Assembly (NCBI GenBank): GCA_026709085.1
Contig: JAPOTR010000054.1
Location: 1 to 64,000, forward strand
Direction of reading: 5' to 3'
From: Cyanobacteria bacterium MAG CAR3_bin_5
GTDB taxonomy: Bacteria; Cyanobacteriota; Cyanobacteriia; PCC-6307; Cyanobiaceae
DNA: 64,000 nucleotides
Position numbers and translations under genes: made by a program. This document shows positions 33,571-43,745 of this stretch, piece by piece. How positions within the stretch are numbered: the first letter of the stretch is position 1; each line of letters opens with the position of its first letter. Under the pieces are notes generated by a model. It did no database searches. It was given only the letters and a program-made list of their open reading frames with translations, and was not told where the DNA came from.

Positions 33571-35913
33571 ATGCCCCTGCCCCCACAGCCACCCTGCTCA
33601 CCGGTTGATCTTCAGCAGGAAGGCCTGAGCCCGGTTGAGTACGAGCAGATTGTGCAACGGCTGGGTCGTCATCCCAACCGCACCGAACTGGGCATGTTTG
33701 GCGTGATGTGGTCGGAGCACTGCTGCTACAAGAACTCCCGCCCCCTGCTGAAGCAGTTCCCCACCAGCGGCCCCCGCATCCTGGTGGGGCCCGGGGAAAA
33801 CGCCGGTGTGGTGGACCTGGGGCACAACCAGAGGCTGGTGTTCAAGATCGAGAGCCACAATCACCCCTCGGCCATTGAACCCTTCCAGGGGGCGGCCACG
33901 GGGGTGGGGGGCATTCTGCGGGACGTGTTCACCATGGGAGCCCGGCCCATCGCCCTGCTCAATGCCCTGCGCTTCGGTCCCCTGGAGGAGCCCCGCAACG
34001 GCTCCCTGCTGGAGGGGGTGGTGGCGGGCATTGCCCACTACGGCAACTGTGTGGGGGTGCCCACCGTGGCCGGTGAAGTGGCCTTTGATCCCTCCTACAG
34101 CGGCAATCCCCTGGTGAACGCCATGGCGGTGGGTCTGCTGGAGACCGACGCCGTTGTCACGTCGGCGGCCCGTGGCGTGGGCAATCCGGTGCTCTACGTG
34201 GGCAGCACCACGGGACGGGACGGGACGGGTGGGGCCAGCTTCGCCAGTGCCGAGTTGTCGGATCAATCCCCGGAAGACCGACCGGCGGTGCAGGTGGGCA
34301 ATCCGTTTTTCGAGAAATGTCTGATTGAAGCCTGTCTTGAGGCCTTCCGGAGTGGTGACGTGGTCGCCGCCCAGGACATGGGGGCCGCCGGCCTCACCTG
34401 CAGTTGCGCCGAGATGGCCGCCGCCGGTGGGGTGGGCATTGTTCTGGATCTGGATCGGGTGCCTGCTCGCGAGCAGGGCATGACCGCCTACGAGTACCTG
34501 CTCTCCGAGTCTCAGGAACGGATGCTCCTGGTGGTGCGGGCGGGGCGGGAAGACGCGGTGCTGGCCCATTTCCACCGCTGGGGTCTCCACGGGGCCGTGG
34601 TGGGCCGGGTGGAAGAGGAGCCTGTGGTGCGCATCCTGCACCATGGGGAGGTGGCGGCTTGCGTGCCGGCGGCGGCCCTGGCCCGTGACACTCCCGTAAT
34701 CCATCGCACCCCGCCGGAGGATGCTCCCGCAGCACTGTGTTCCGCCTGGGACTGGCGCCCCGGCCGTCTCCCCCCCGCAACCGCCGACGGCATCCGCACA
34801 CCCCAGGGGCAGCGAAGCTGGCTGCAGGTTCTGGAAACCATGCTGGATGATCCCACCATCGCCAGCAAGCGCTGGATCTGGCAGCAATACGACCACCAGG
34901 TTCAGGGCAACACGATTCTGGGGCCTGGGGCTGCCGATGCGGCGGTGATTCGTCTGCGTCCCCAACGGGGCCCTGAAGCCATGGCCTCCACCCACCGCGC
35001 CCTGGCGCTCACCGTGGACTGCAACAACCGCTGGGTGGCCCTGGATCCCCAGGAGGGGGGCAAGGCGGCCGTGGCGGAGGCGGCCCGCAACTTGAGTTGC
35101 GTTGGCGCCGAACCCCTGGCGGTCACCGATAATCTCAATTTCCCCTCCCCGGAAAACCCGGAAGGCTACTGGGCCCTGGCCAAGGCCTGCCAGGGGGTGG
35201 CGGAAGCCTGCCGCGCCCTGGGCACTCCGGTCACCGGCGGCAATGTTTCCCTCTACAACGAAACCCGCCAGGGGGACGGCGCCCCCCGTCCCATTCAGCC
35301 CACCCCGGTTATCGGCATGGTGGGCCTCATTGAAGACCATCGGACCACCGTGGCCATGGGCTGGCCTGCCGCGGATCAACAGATCTGGCTGCTGGGGATC
35401 CCCCTGACCACCGTCGATGAGCGGGTTTCCCTGGGGGGGAGCAGCTATCTGGCCGTCGTCCATGGGCAGACCACAGGGCGGCCTCCACGGCAGGACCTGG
35501 CGCTGGAGGCCGCCCTTCAGGGTCTGCTGCGGTCTCTGATCCGCGCCGGTGTGATCACTGCCGCCCATGACGCTGGGGAGGGGGGCTGGCTGGTGGCCCT
35601 GGTGGAGAGTTGTCTCAAGGGCCGGCGGGGGGCCTCTGTGCAACTGCCCGCCGCTACGGACCTGCGCCCGGACGCGCTGCTGTTTGCCGAAGGGGGAGCC
35701 CGGGTGCTGGTGAGCGCGCCCCAACAACAGGGTGACGCCCTGCAACAGGCCGCCGACCGCGCAGAGGTGCCGTGCCAACGGCTGGGGGTGGTGACGGCCA
35801 CCCCCAGCCTGCAGGTGGTGGTGGGACAGGAGCCATGGCTGACAGCGGATCTGGCCCACTTGGCGCGCATTGACGAGCAGGCCATTCCACGTCGAATCAA
35901 AAGCCGGACCTGA
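33571..35913 (+). CDS. purL: Phosphoribosylformylglycinamidine synthase subunit PurL
   Basis: PurL catalyses the ATP-dependent fourth step of purine synthesis, taking ammonia from PurQ. Length of 780 residues fits the small (PurS/PurQ-dependent) type. Motifs: [20 protein letters not shown], the substrate loop [40 protein letters not shown], and a second AIR-synthase-like half with [17 protein letters not shown] and [11 protein letters not shown]. The start at 33571 ([11 protein letters not shown]) overlaps no upstream gene. purF follows 47 bases after the stop, a usual cyanobacterial order. Confidence 0.96.
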   Translation: MPLPPQPPCSPVDLQQEGLSPVEYEQIVQRLGRHPNRTELGMFGVMWSEHCCYKNSRPLLKQFPTSGPRILVGPGENAGVVDLGHNQRLVFKIESHNHPSAIEPFQGAATGVGGILRDVFTMGARPIALLNALRFGPLEEPRNGSLLEGVVAGIAHYGNCVGVPTVAGEVAFDPSYSGNPLVNAMAVGLLETDAVVTSAARGVGNPVLYVGSTTGRDGTGGASFASAELSDQSPEDRPAVQVGNPFFEKCLIEACLEAFRSGDVVAAQDMGAAGLTCSCAEMAAAGGVGIVLDLDRVPAREQGMTAYEYLLSESQERMLLVVRAGREDAVLAHFHRWGLHGAVVGRVEEEPVVRILHHGEVAACVPAAALARDTPVIHRTPPEDAPAALCSAWDWRPGRLPPATADGIRTPQGQRSWLQVLETMLDDPTIASKRWIWQQYDHQVQGNTILGPGAADAAVIRLRPQRGPEAMASTHRALALTVDCNNRWVALDPQEGGKAAVAEAARNLSCVGAEPLAVTDNLNFPSPENPEGYWALAKACQGVAEACRALGTPVTGGNVSLYNETRQGDGAPRPIQPTPVIGMVGLIEDHRTTVAMGWPAADQQIWLLGIPLTTVDERVSLGGSSYLAVVHGQTTGRPPRQDLALEAALQGLLRSLIRAGVITAAHDAGEGGWLVALVESCLKGRRGASVQLPAATDLRPDALLFAEGGARVLVSAPQQQGDALQQAADRAEVPCQRLGVVTATPSLQVVVGQEPWLTADLAHLARIDEQAIPRRIKSRT

Positions 35914-35960
35914 GGCCGCCGGCATCCCCCTATCAGCCAGAATGGAAACAGCCCCTGAAC

Positions 35961-37475
35961 TTGGTGGTTTCACCGCTTCGGACCCTGACCAATCTTTCCT
36001 CCACCGTTCCGGATGTCAGCCTGCGGGTTGATCCCACCAACGACCGGCCACAGGAAGCCTGTGGCGTCTACGGGGTGCTGGCGCCAGGGCTGGACGTGGC
36101 CAATCTCACCTATTTCGGGCTCTATGCCCTGCAGCACCGGGGGCAGGAATCAGCAGGGATTGCGGTGTTTCAAGGGGAGCAGGTGCGCCTCCACAAGGAG
36201 ATGGGCCTGGTGAGCCAGGTGTTCGACCGGGACATTCTGGCCCGACTCCCCGGGGATCTGGCCGTTGGCCATACCCGCTATTCCACCACCGGGAGTAGTC
36301 ATGTCTGCAACGCCCAACCGGTGGTGCTGATGACCCGGTTGGGTCCCATGGCCATGGCCCATAACGGCAACTTGGTGAACACCGTGGAACTGAGCCGGTC
36401 CATGGCGGAACGGGGCAGGTCGTCTGTCTCCAGCACGGATTCCGAGCTCATTGCCCTGTTGATCCAGGAGGCGGTGGACGGTGGCGCGGACTGGACCGAA
36501 GCCCTGACCAGGGCAGCGTCCTGTTGCCGTGGCGCCTACAGTCTCGGCATCGGCACCCCGGCGGGTCTGTTTGCCCTGCGGGATCCCCATGGCATCCGTC
36601 CGCTGGTGTTTGGTCGCCTTGCGGATATGGAGCAGGACGGCTGGACCATCAGCAGTGAAACCTGTGGCCTGGACATTGTGGGGGCCGAGTTTCACGACAC
36701 CGTGGCGCCGGGGGAGTTGATCTGGTTCCGGCCCGGCGCCAGGGAACCGGACCGCCGCCGCTGGTGCGAGGCCACACCGCGGCTGTGTGTCTTCGAGATG
36801 ATCTACTTTGCCCGACCGGACAGCAACTTCTTCGAGGAGTCCCTCTACAGCTACCGGCGACGGCTGGGCGCCCTCCTGGCGGAGGAGTCGCCGGTAGACG
36901 CGGACTTGGTGATCGGCGTACCGGATTCCGGGATTCCTGCGGCCATCGGCTTTGCCGACGGCAGTGGCGTGCCCTATGCGGAAGGTCTGGTGAAAAACCG
37001 CTACGTGGGCCGCACCTTTATCCAGCCCGGCCAGGGGATGCGGGAAGCGGGCATCCGCCTCAAGCTCAACCCCCTGCCGGACGTGCTGGCCGATCAGCGT
37101 ATTGTGGTGGTGGACGACTCCATCGTGCGGGGCAGCACCAGCCGCAAAATTGTCAAGGCGTTGCGGGAGGCCGGGGCCCGGCAGGTGCATATGCGCATCA
37201 GTTCCCCACCCGTAACTCACCCCTGCTACTACGGCATCGATACGGACACCCAGGACCAGTTGGTGGCTTCCCGCCTTTCGTTGGCGCAGATTTGCGGACA
37301 TCTGGGGGTTGATTCCCTGGCCTATCTGAGTCAGGAGGGAATGCTACGGGCCACCCGGCAGCAGGATTATCCGTTTTGCACCGCCTGTTTTGACGGCCAG
37401 TACCCGATCCCGCCGAACGAGGAACTGGGCGCCGGCAAGCTGAGGCTGGAGTCCGATCAGGGTCCCCCGTCCTGA
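35961..37475 (+). CDS. purF: Amidophosphoribosyltransferase
   Basis: PurF commits PRPP to purine synthesis. After a propeptide-like leader of about 34 residues, the chain continues EACGVYGVLAPGLDVAN; cleavage there exposes the catalytic N-terminal cysteine of the Ntn-type glutaminase. GLYALQHRGQESAGIAVF and GHTRYSTTGSS follow. The phosphoribosyltransferase half has VVVDDSIVRGSTSRKIVKAL, the PRPP loop. The start is either TTG at 35961 or GTG at 35964. It ends 24 bases from the convergent thf1 gene. Confidence 0.95.
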   Translation: MVVSPLRTLTNLSSTVPDVSLRVDPTNDRPQEACGVYGVLAPGLDVANLTYFGLYALQHRGQESAGIAVFQGEQVRLHKEMGLVSQVFDRDILARLPGDLAVGHTRYSTTGSSHVCNAQPVVLMTRLGPMAMAHNGNLVNTVELSRSMAERGRSSVSSTDSELIALLIQEAVDGGADWTEALTRAASCCRGAYSLGIGTPAGLFALRDPHGIRPLVFGRLADMEQDGWTISSETCGLDIVGAEFHDTVAPGELIWFRPGAREPDRRRWCEATPRLCVFEMIYFARPDSNFFEESLYSYRRRLGALLAEESPVDADLVIGVPDSGIPAAIGFADGSGVPYAEGLVKNRYVGRTFIQPGQGMREAGIRLKLNPLPDVLADQRIVVVDDSIVRGSTSRKIVKALREAGARQVHMRISSPPVTHPCYYGIDTDTQDQLVASRLSLAQICGHLGVDSLAYLSQEGMLRATRQQDYPFCTACFDGQYPIPPNEELGAGKLRLESDQGPPS

Positions 37476-37499
37476 AGGTCGGTCAGGGCTCAGCCGGAC

Positions 37500-38273
37500 T
37501 CAACTGGAGGAACCGGAGGGTGTTGGCTCCAGGGAACCGTTGTCGGTATCGTCGGAGGACGGATCCGGAGAAGACGGACCAAGTGAGGCCGTACCGGCAG
37601 CGCTGGCCGCCTTCTCCTCCCGTTGCCGTTGGCGCCGCCGCTGCTCTGCCGCCACCGCCTCTTCCATGGCTTCCAGACCCTGGGCCATCTTCTCCAGATT
37701 GGCGCGGTAAAGGTCCATGTCCTTGCCGAAGCGCTCCTGGGCCAGACCCACGTCTGCGGCCAACTGTTTTGCCACCTTGGCCGCGGAGAGGGCGTCGTCG
37801 GGGTCAATGCCCACGGCCGCCTCAACCAAGGTCATGAGGCCAACAGCTTGCAGGCGGTTGTAATGAAAGCAGGGCTGTTGCACCCGCTCCAGAAACTGGC
37901 GCACCACCGCCGGGGTCCGGGGATTGTCGCTGGACCATTGCCGCACCCCCTCCCGCAGTTGGCCCGCCACGGCCGACCTGGCCTGGACCACTTCAGCGCG
38001 AACGGCGGCGGCATCCAGATCCACTGCCGAGCAGATGGCCTGGAAAATCTCCTCCTTCTGGCCATCGGGGCGATACCCCTGCATGAAGCTGTCGAAGGTC
38101 TGGCACAGGCCGGTGGCAAAGACGGCGTCTCGATGGAACTGTTTCTGGAAGAGCAGGAGATTGAGCTCCACCAGGAGTTCATCAACCACTTGACGATAGG
38201 CGGGGGCGATCACCCTGTCACAGTGGGCGTGGAAGGATCGCTTGGTATCCGAGATGGTGGGGCGCTCGCTCAC
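37500..38273 (-). CDS. thf1: Photosystem II biogenesis protein Thf1/Psb29
   Basis: A 257-residue Thf1 (Psb29, Psp29). It binds FtsH proteases at the thylakoid and is needed for photosystem II repair and thylakoid formation. Motifs: TISDTKRSFHAHCDRVIAPA, YRQVVDELLVELNLL, FATGLCQTFDSFMQGYRPDG and QKEEIFQAICSAVDLD. A coiled-coil segment (LEKMAQGLEAMEEAVAAEQ) leads into a low-complexity tail of serine, alanine and proline. ftsH lies about 1.1 kb away on the same strand, a plausible functional neighbour. clpP diverges from it across 112 bases. Confidence 0.93.
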   Translation of the reverse strand: MSERPTISDTKRSFHAHCDRVIAPAYRQVVDELLVELNLLLFQKQFHRDAVFATGLCQTFDSFMQGYRPDGQKEEIFQAICSAVDLDAAAVRAEVVQARSAVAGQLREGVRQWSSDNPRTPAVVRQFLERVQQPCFHYNRLQAVGLMTLVEAAVGIDPDDALSAAKVAKQLAADVGLAQERFGKDMDLYRANLEKMAQGLEAMEEAVAAEQRRRQRQREEKAASAAGTASLGPSSPDPSSDDTDNGSLEPTPSGSSS

Positions 38274-38385
38274 CCTGGTTCAGCTTGTTCGGCGCCGACC
38301 CTAGCGCCGCTGTGGGCGCTTTAGGGCGCCCCGCTCCGGGGTTGAGCCTTGTTAGAGTAGGCATCCACTAGCCAGTGCGCCTTTC

Positions 38386-38982
38386 ATGATCCCCACTGTG
38401 ATTGAAGATTCCGGTCGCGGGGAGCGGGCATTCGACATCTATTCGAGGCTCTTGCGGGAGCGCATCATTTTCCTGGGGGACGTGACGGCCGAATCGGCCA
38501 GGGCGGTGACGGCTCAGCTTCTGTTTCTGGAGGCGGACGATCCCGAGAAGGACATTTCCCTTTACATCGACTCCCCCGGCGGCGAGGTCTATAGCGGCCT
38601 CGGCATTTACGACACCATGCAGCACGTGAAGCCGGACGTGCAGACAGTCTGTGTGGGCAAGGCCATGTCCATGGGATCCTTCCTGCTGGCGGCCGGCGCG
38701 CCGGGTAAGCGCCTGGCCTTGCCCAATGCGCGGATCATGATCCACCAGGTGCTGGGAGGGGCCCAGGGCTCCGCCAGTGACATCGAGATTCAGGCCAGGG
38801 AAGCGATTTTCCTCAAGGATCGGCTCAATCACATGCTGGCGGAGGCCACCGGCCAGCCTTTGACCCAGATTGAGGAGGATACGGATCGTGATTCCTTCAT
38901 GTCCCCGGAAGAGGCGGTCAAGTACGGCTTGATTGACCAGGTGATGCGCCCCCCCGCCAGGAACGGGCGCACCGGTTCATAG
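38386..38982 (+). CDS. clpP: ATP-dependent Clp protease proteolytic subunit
   Basis: A serine protease subunit of the ClpP barrel, 198 residues. The catalytic triad is visible: Ser95 in [13 protein letters not shown], His120 in [10 protein letters not shown] and Asp169 in [10 protein letters not shown]. The N-terminal [20 protein letters not shown] is the standard axial-loop region. Cyanobacteria carry several clpP paralogues, and I cannot say which this is. ATG at 38386. The upstream 112 bases carry the promoter region shared with thf1; GTTAGAGTAG at 38350-38359 could include a -10 box. Confidence 0.94.
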   Translation: MIPTVIEDSGRGERAFDIYSRLLRERIIFLGDVTAESARAVTAQLLFLEADDPEKDISLYIDSPGGEVYSGLGIYDTMQHVKPDVQTVCVGKAMSMGSFLLAAGAPGKRLALPNARIMIHQVLGGAQGSASDIEIQAREAIFLKDRLNHMLAEATGQPLTQIEEDTDRDSFMSPEEAVKYGLIDQVMRPPARNGRTGS

Positions 38983-39021
38983 CCGCCTCGCCCATCCCGG
39001 GCGGGTGGGAGAGGCCCGGCG

Positions 39022-39043
39022 GTCAATCCAGAAGTCAATCCAG
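39022..39043. repeat. 12-base tandem duplication at the end of the DUF7219-like gene
   Basis: GTCAATCCAGAA is followed by GTCAATCCAG. On the minus strand this repeats the final codons and stop of the gene at 39035, leaving two in-frame TGA codons 12 bases apart. Confidence 0.75.
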
Positions 39044-39316
39044 CAGGTCCCGCTTGCTGCGCTTGAGTTCTTTCCAGAGATCGTGGATGCAGCCGAAGGC
39101 CTGCTCCTGATTCATTTTGCCGCTGCCCTGCAGGGCCACCAGCAGCAGCACCTTATCGGCAAAGGCCTCCAGGTTCTGGTGAAAGACCAGACGCTTGGGG
39201 GTCCAGTCCATACCCTGATAGGAACTGAAGGCTTCCAACGGGTTGGTGGGACCAGGGCGCCCTTGGCGATCAAGGGGTTGCCCCGGTCTAAAAGAGGAAT
39301 GATCCGCCATATTCAA
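39035..39316 (-). CDS. conserved cyanobacterial protein (DUF7219-like)
   Basis: A 93-residue soluble protein. The conserved part is YQGMDWTPKRLVFHQNLEAF, then ADKVLLLVALQGSGKMNQEQ, then IHDLWKELKRSKRDLLD, which matches my memory of a small cyanobacterial family (DUF7219). Function unknown. The terminal codons are duplicated just beyond the stop. It lies downstream of ftsH on the same strand (57 bases) and could be in its transcript. Confidence 0.7.
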   Translation of the reverse strand: MNMADHSSFRPGQPLDRQGRPGPTNPLEAFSSYQGMDWTPKRLVFHQNLEAFADKVLLLVALQGSGKMNQEQAFGCIHDLWKELKRSKRDLLD

Positions 39317-39372
39317 TTGCTCGGAACACCATCAGTTGGCTTTCGCTCCACTGTGGCCCAGGGCGGCCAGGC

Positions 39373-41283
39373 CTAACCGGCCAGCAGGGGCGTAAAACGC
39401 ACTTTCCCGGGCAATGCAGTGTACTCGGCCACAATGCTGGTGAACTCGTCGCCACTGAGGCTTTCCCGCTCAATCAACACCTCCACCACCCTGTCCATGC
39501 ACTCGCGATGCCGACTGAGCAGGGCAACAGTGTCGTCATAAAGCTGGTGAACCAACTTGAACACCTGCTCATCCACGCTACGGGCGCTGGCGTTGGACAT
39601 TTCGCTGCGGATCATCAGGTCCCGACCCAGGAACACCTCCCGATCCTGACTGCTCAGGGAAATGGGACCCATCTCGCTCATGCCGAACTGGGTCACCATC
39701 TGCCGGGCAATGGCGGACACCTGTTGAAAATCGCCCCCGGCCCCCGTGGTGATCTCGGCCTGACCAAAGACAATCTGCTCGGCGGCGCGCCCCCCCAAAG
39801 CGCCCATGATGCGGGCCTTGAGTTGGGCCCGGGAGACCAGCTCCTGCTCCTCGTCAGGGGAAAACCAGGTGAGCCCCTGGGCCTGCCCCCGGGGAATGAG
39901 GGTGACCTTCTGCACGGGGTCATGGGCCTGGAGCAGGCTGCCCACCAGGGCATGGCCCACTTCGTGATAAGCGATCAGCCGTTTGCTGCGACCGTCGGTG
40001 AGGGGCTGACGCTCCATGCCGGCAATGACCCGATCCACGGCATCGTCCACCTCCGTCAGGCTGATGACCGACTTGCGGCGCCGGGCGGTGAGGATGGCGG
40101 CCTCGTTCAGCAGATTGGCCAGATCCGCGCCGGTGAATCCCGGTGTCCGCCGGGCGATGGACTCCAGGGAAAGATCCTCCGCCAGCTTCTTGTTGCGGGC
40201 ATGAACCTGCAGGATCGCCAGCCGCCCCTTGATGTCCGGGGCATCCACCATCACCTGGCGATCAAAGCGACCGGGCCGCAGGAGAGCGGAGTCCAGCACG
40301 TCGGGACGGTTGGTGGCCGCCAGCACAATGATGCCGGAATTTCCCTCGAAGCCGTCCATCTCCGTGAGGATCTGGTTGAGGGTCTGCTCCCGTTCGTCGT
40401 TGCCGCCCCCCATGCCGGCGCCCCGTTGACGACCAACAGCGTCAATCTCGTCAATGAAGATCAGGCAGGGGGAGTTGTCCTTGGCCTTCTTGAACAGATC
40501 CCGCACCCGGCTGGCGCCCACACCCACAAACATCTCCACGAACTCGGAGCCGGACAGGGAGAAAAACGGCACCTCGGCTTCCCCGGCGATGGCCTTGGCC
40601 AACAGGGTCTTGCCGGTGCCCGGCGGACCCACCAACAGGGCGCCTTTGGGGATGCGGGCCCCCACTGCGGTGAAGCGCTCCGGCGTCTTCAGGAAGGTGA
40701 CGATTTCCTTGAGGTCCTGCTTGGCCTCCTCCACACCGGCCACGTCGTCAAAGGTGACTCCGGTTTCCGCCTCCATCATGAAGCGGGCCTTGGACTTGCT
40801 GAATTGCATGGCCTGTCCCGGTCCACCGGGGAGGCCGTTGGAGCGCCGGGCCAGGAAAATCAGGGAGCCAATGAGCAACAGGGGCAGCAGCAGATTCCCC
40901 AGCACCCCCCACACCGGCGAGGATTGCCGTGGCGGATGAACGTCGAAGCTGATGCGTTTCTCCTTCAACTGATCCAGCAGATCCGGCGCCAGACCCGGCA
41001 AATCCACCCGCAGACGCTGGGGACGGTCAAAATCGGGGTCCGTGGTTTCCACAATGGCGGTGCGCCCTCCGTCAAATACGTCCACCGCCCGCACCCGGTC
41101 TTCCTGCAGGCTTTCCAGGAAGCGGCCGTAGGTCATGCGCCCGTTGGCCACGTTGCGGGATTCCACGGGGGGATTCGTGGCCACGTCCGTGGCGCTTTTA
41201 TTCCCGGCTGCCTGCCAGAGCAGTCCCAGGCCGATCACCAGGGGAAGCAACCAAAGGGCAATGATCCGCCAGCGCTTGTTCAT
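39373..41283 (-). CDS. ftsH: ATP-dependent zinc metalloprotease FtsH
   Basis: A membrane-anchored AAA protease of 636 residues. Two N-terminal helices (about residues 8-24 and 124-145) enclose the exported domain. The AAA domain has Walker [21 protein letters not shown] (about 219-226 for the loop), Walker [12 protein letters not shown], and the pore [18 protein letters not shown]. The zinc site is HEVGH at 440-444. In cyanobacteria FtsH complexes degrade damaged D1 during photosystem II repair, and thf1 nearby encodes a known FtsH partner. The ATG at 41283 ([11 protein letters not shown]) is chosen over an upstream start because it begins just before the first helix. Confidence 0.96.
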   Translation of the reverse strand: MNKRWRIIALWLLPLVIGLGLLWQAAGNKSATDVATNPPVESRNVANGRMTYGRFLESLQEDRVRAVDVFDGGRTAIVETTDPDFDRPQRLRVDLPGLAPDLLDQLKEKRISFDVHPPRQSSPVWGVLGNLLLPLLLIGSLIFLARRSNGLPGGPGQAMQFSKSKARFMMEAETGVTFDDVAGVEEAKQDLKEIVTFLKTPERFTAVGARIPKGALLVGPPGTGKTLLAKAIAGEAEVPFFSLSGSEFVEMFVGVGASRVRDLFKKAKDNSPCLIFIDEIDAVGRQRGAGMGGGNDEREQTLNQILTEMDGFEGNSGIIVLAATNRPDVLDSALLRPGRFDRQVMVDAPDIKGRLAILQVHARNKKLAEDLSLESIARRTPGFTGADLANLLNEAAILTARRRKSVISLTEVDDAVDRVIAGMERQPLTDGRSKRLIAYHEVGHALVGSLLQAHDPVQKVTLIPRGQAQGLTWFSPDEEQELVSRAQLKARIMGALGGRAAEQIVFGQAEITTGAGGDFQQVSAIARQMVTQFGMSEMGPISLSSQDREVFLGRDLMIRSEMSNASARSVDEQVFKLVHQLYDDTVALLSRHRECMDRVVEVLIERESLSGDEFTSIVAEYTALPGKVRFTPLLAG

Positions 41284-41399
41284 GGCTGTTTCCAGGAGTT
41301 TACACAACGTAAACGGCTCAGTCCCATGACTGCGGTGGCGACCATGAATCGGCAACACTTTCCTGTGTCACCTTGGTCTCCTTTCCACTCTCCGCCGCC

Positions 41400-42629
41400 T
41401 CATAGACGGCGCAGCGCCACGATGGGATCCAGTTGGGCGGCGCGGCGGGCCGGGATCACGCCAAAAAAGATCCCGATTCCCCCGGACAAGCCCACGGTAA
41501 ACAGGACGGTTCCGGGGCCTACAAAGGCTGGCAGGGGGGTGACGGCGGCCGCCAGGGCAACGGCGCCCAGGCCAAGGCCGCTGCCGACGACTCCCCCCAT
41601 GCCGGCCAGCACCGCGGCTTCAATCAGGAACTGGAGCAGCACGTCCTGGCGGCGAGCCCCCAGGGCCTTGCGCAAGCCCACCTCCGCGGTGCGTTCGCTC
41701 ACGGCCACCAGCATGATGTTCATGATGCCCACCCCCCCCACCAGCAGGGAAACGCCGCCAATGGATCCCAGCAGGATGGTGAGCCCTCCGGTGATGGTGG
41801 TGACGATGGCCGCAGCTTCCTTCTGGGTGCGCACAATGAAGTCGTCTTCCCCGAACCTGGGGATCTTGTGCCGCTGACGCAGGAGATTGGTGATCTGGAA
41901 GCTGGCGGCATTGATCTTGCTCTCGTCCCTGGCCTCCACGCTGATGAAGTTCAAGGAGACGCCGTAGGCGGGATCCCGGCCAGTGACCCGGTTCACCATG
42001 GTGGTCAAGGGGATATAGGCCACTTCATCCTGGTTTTCCCCAAAGAACGACCCCTTCTCCGCCATCACGCCAATCACCGTAAATCTGTTGTTGCCAATGC
42101 GGATGCGTTGGCCCAGAAGATCGGTGTTGGGGGAAAGACCGGTTGCCAGTGCCGATCCGAGGACCACCACCGACCGATTGCCCTCCAGATCCGCCTGGGT
42201 GATGAAGTGCCCCCGCTCCACGTCAAACTGGCGCACCGCCAGGAACGCGGGGGTGACGCCATACACGGGGATGTTGAGACTACTGCCACCCACCTGGATG
42301 ATCCGGTTGGAGGAAATCTGCGGCGCTACACGCCGCACACTGGGCGCCTGGCTGGCAATGGCCTCCGCGTCCTCCAGCACCAACGTCTGGGGTCTGGAGG
42401 CGCCACCTCGGCGGCTGCGGTCATTACCGGGCACGACAAACAGCACGTTGGCGCCGAGGCTTTGTAACTGCTCGTTGGCCAGCTTCTGGGCGCCCTGGCC
42501 GATGCCCACCAGGGTGATCACCGAGGCATTGCCGATGACGATGCCCAGGATGGTAAGCAGGCTGCGGAGGCGGCTGGCCTGCAGGGCGCTCCAGGCCATG
42601 GACCAGGTTTCTCGCCAGGGGAGGGGCAT
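41400..42629 (-). CDS. MacB-type ABC transporter permease (FtsX-like)
   Basis: A 409-residue permease of the MacB/FtsX class: an N-terminal helix (LRSLLTILGIVIGNASVITL), a large periplasmic MacB-PCD-like domain, and three C-terminal helices with LLVGGVGIMNIMLVAVSERT, EVGLRKALGARRQDVLLQFL and a final PARRAAQLDPIVALRRL. Such permeases use mechanotransmission for export of lipids, peptides or drugs. No ATP-binding subunit or membrane-fusion protein is adjacent. Codons 55-85 are also present as a dead fragment at 19946-20036. The ATG at 42629 gives a standard start (MPLPWRETWSMAWSAL). Confidence 0.92.
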   Translation of the reverse strand: MPLPWRETWSMAWSALQASRLRSLLTILGIVIGNASVITLVGIGQGAQKLANEQLQSLGANVLFVVPGNDRSRRGGASRPQTLVLEDAEAIASQAPSVRRVAPQISSNRIIQVGGSSLNIPVYGVTPAFLAVRQFDVERGHFITQADLEGNRSVVVLGSALATGLSPNTDLLGQRIRIGNNRFTVIGVMAEKGSFFGENQDEVAYIPLTTMVNRVTGRDPAYGVSLNFISVEARDESKINAASFQITNLLRQRHKIPRFGEDDFIVRTQKEAAAIVTTITGGLTILLGSIGGVSLLVGGVGIMNIMLVAVSERTAEVGLRKALGARRQDVLLQFLIEAAVLAGMGGVVGSGLGLGAVALAAAVTPLPAFVGPGTVLFTVGLSGGIGIFFGVIPARRAAQLDPIVALRRL

Positions 42630-42830
42630 GGGGCAACTTTAGGTTCGGAGAGGGTCTTGTATGCCCCATTACACACTGCCACCGCAGTGGCTGGAAGCCG
42701 CGAAAGCAGACCGCAGCAGGTTTCCGGTCGTCAGAGCACTCAACTTTCAATGAGCCTGCCGGAACCTACAATGAAATGAGACGTGGGGCAACTTCTTTTA
42801 CAAGGAGGAGGGACGTGGTTACGTATCTAA

Positions 42831-43262
42831 ATTGTCACCAAGGATGATAACCTGCAGGAAGGGGACGAGACCATCATCCTGACGCTGAATGACCACGAAG
42901 ACTATGACATGGGCAGGAGAAGAAGTACACGCTGACCATCACCGAGAGTGAAATTCAGACAGTGTCTCTTGCCCCTGTGAACTACGATCCTGATAAACAT
43001 TTCTCAGATACTGTGGATGAAGATGTGGTCGTGCATAACATGAAACTCTACCTGACGCCAGCGCCCACAAGCGACATTACCGTGAAGTATTTCTGGAGTT
43101 GTATTCCGGTCTACAACGGCAGCAAGGCCAGAAAAACATCAGAGCTAACGGCTGGCGACGACTACACACTCCCCAAAACGGTAACCGCCAGGAAGGGCTC
43201 GACGACGGCGAATATTCCCCTGACAATCACCGACGATAGCAACCCGGAACCTATCGAATCTC
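42831..43262 (+). pseudogene. Calx-beta repeat remnant (plus strand)
   Basis: Two Calx-beta-type blocks can be read. The first is VTKDDNLQEGDETIILTLND, which runs off frame near 42912. After a frameshift the text continues KKYTLTITESEIQTVSLAP, then a second domain with TAGDDYTLPKTVTARKGSTT, then ANIPLTITDDSNPEPIESLR. The pattern (ITDDS, EPIES, LTL) is the end of one repeat and the next. There is no start or signal peptide, and the frame beyond 43262 is antisense to another Calx-beta remnant. The parent was a secreted adhesin-like protein. Confidence 0.7.
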
Positions 43263-43360
43263 TCCGGCTGTACTGGGGCAGGGTTGGCGTGGATGGTGAA
43301 GACGGCAGTCTCCCCTTCCGTCACCCGCTTCAGGGTGCTGGAGAGGGCGAGCGTCGGGAC
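43256..43360 (-). pseudogene. Calx-beta repeat remnant (minus strand)
   Basis: The minus strand encodes VPTLALSSTLKRVTEGETAV, then FTIHANPAPVQPERFD, the typical beginning of a Calx-beta domain (TEGETAVFTIHANPAP). It meets the plus-strand remnant head to head near 43,260. Both are short and lack surrounding repeats. Confidence 0.6.
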
Positions 43361-43745
43361 AGTCTGCAGCCCCTGGGCAGAGTCGGCAGTTGGCGCTTGC
43401 CGCCACAGTGAAGCTGTTACCGGTCCCGTGGGGATTGGCGCCGCCGCCCACGTTGGCGCCGAGTCCGGGGACGCCGTCCCGGTCTTCAATCTTTGCCGGG
43501 GCAATCCATGGGGCATCACCTTGGGCAGTTGTGCAACGCCTCGCCAACTTGCCAAGGCGTCCTTGGCGGGGGTGGGAGGATAATAATTGAGTGATCAGGT
43601 GATGCACGGCTGGTGGCGCGGGCAGAGGGGTACACCACCCTGATCGGAACCGGCCCCTTCAGAACAGTAACATTCACTCCAGCAAGAGGCTGTTGTTGAG
43701 GATCTTCTCCATCCTTTCTTTCATATCCTTCACAAACTGAACACC
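43361..43745. other. spacer before addB, no gene recognised
   Basis: About 385 bases between the Calx-beta remnants and addB. The part to about 43,560 is GC-rich and may be more decayed surface-protein DNA (a GGGANPHGTGNSFTV string on the minus strand), but I cannot match it to a family. The last 150 bases are of mixed composition and must hold the addB promoter. Confidence 0.35.

Noticed and set aside
33598-35973. 791-codon minus-strand frame
   Set aside because: It mirrors purL completely; the histidine- and glutamine-rich translation has no family character.
38280-38385. Rho-independent terminator or riboswitch between thf1 and clpP
   Set aside because: Short GC-rich inverted repeats occur (AGCGCC with GGCGCT) but there is no T-run, and both genes start here, so a promoter region is more likely.
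39508-41877. 789-codon plus-strand frame
   Set aside because: It is antisense to ftsH and the permease gene, both full length with motifs.
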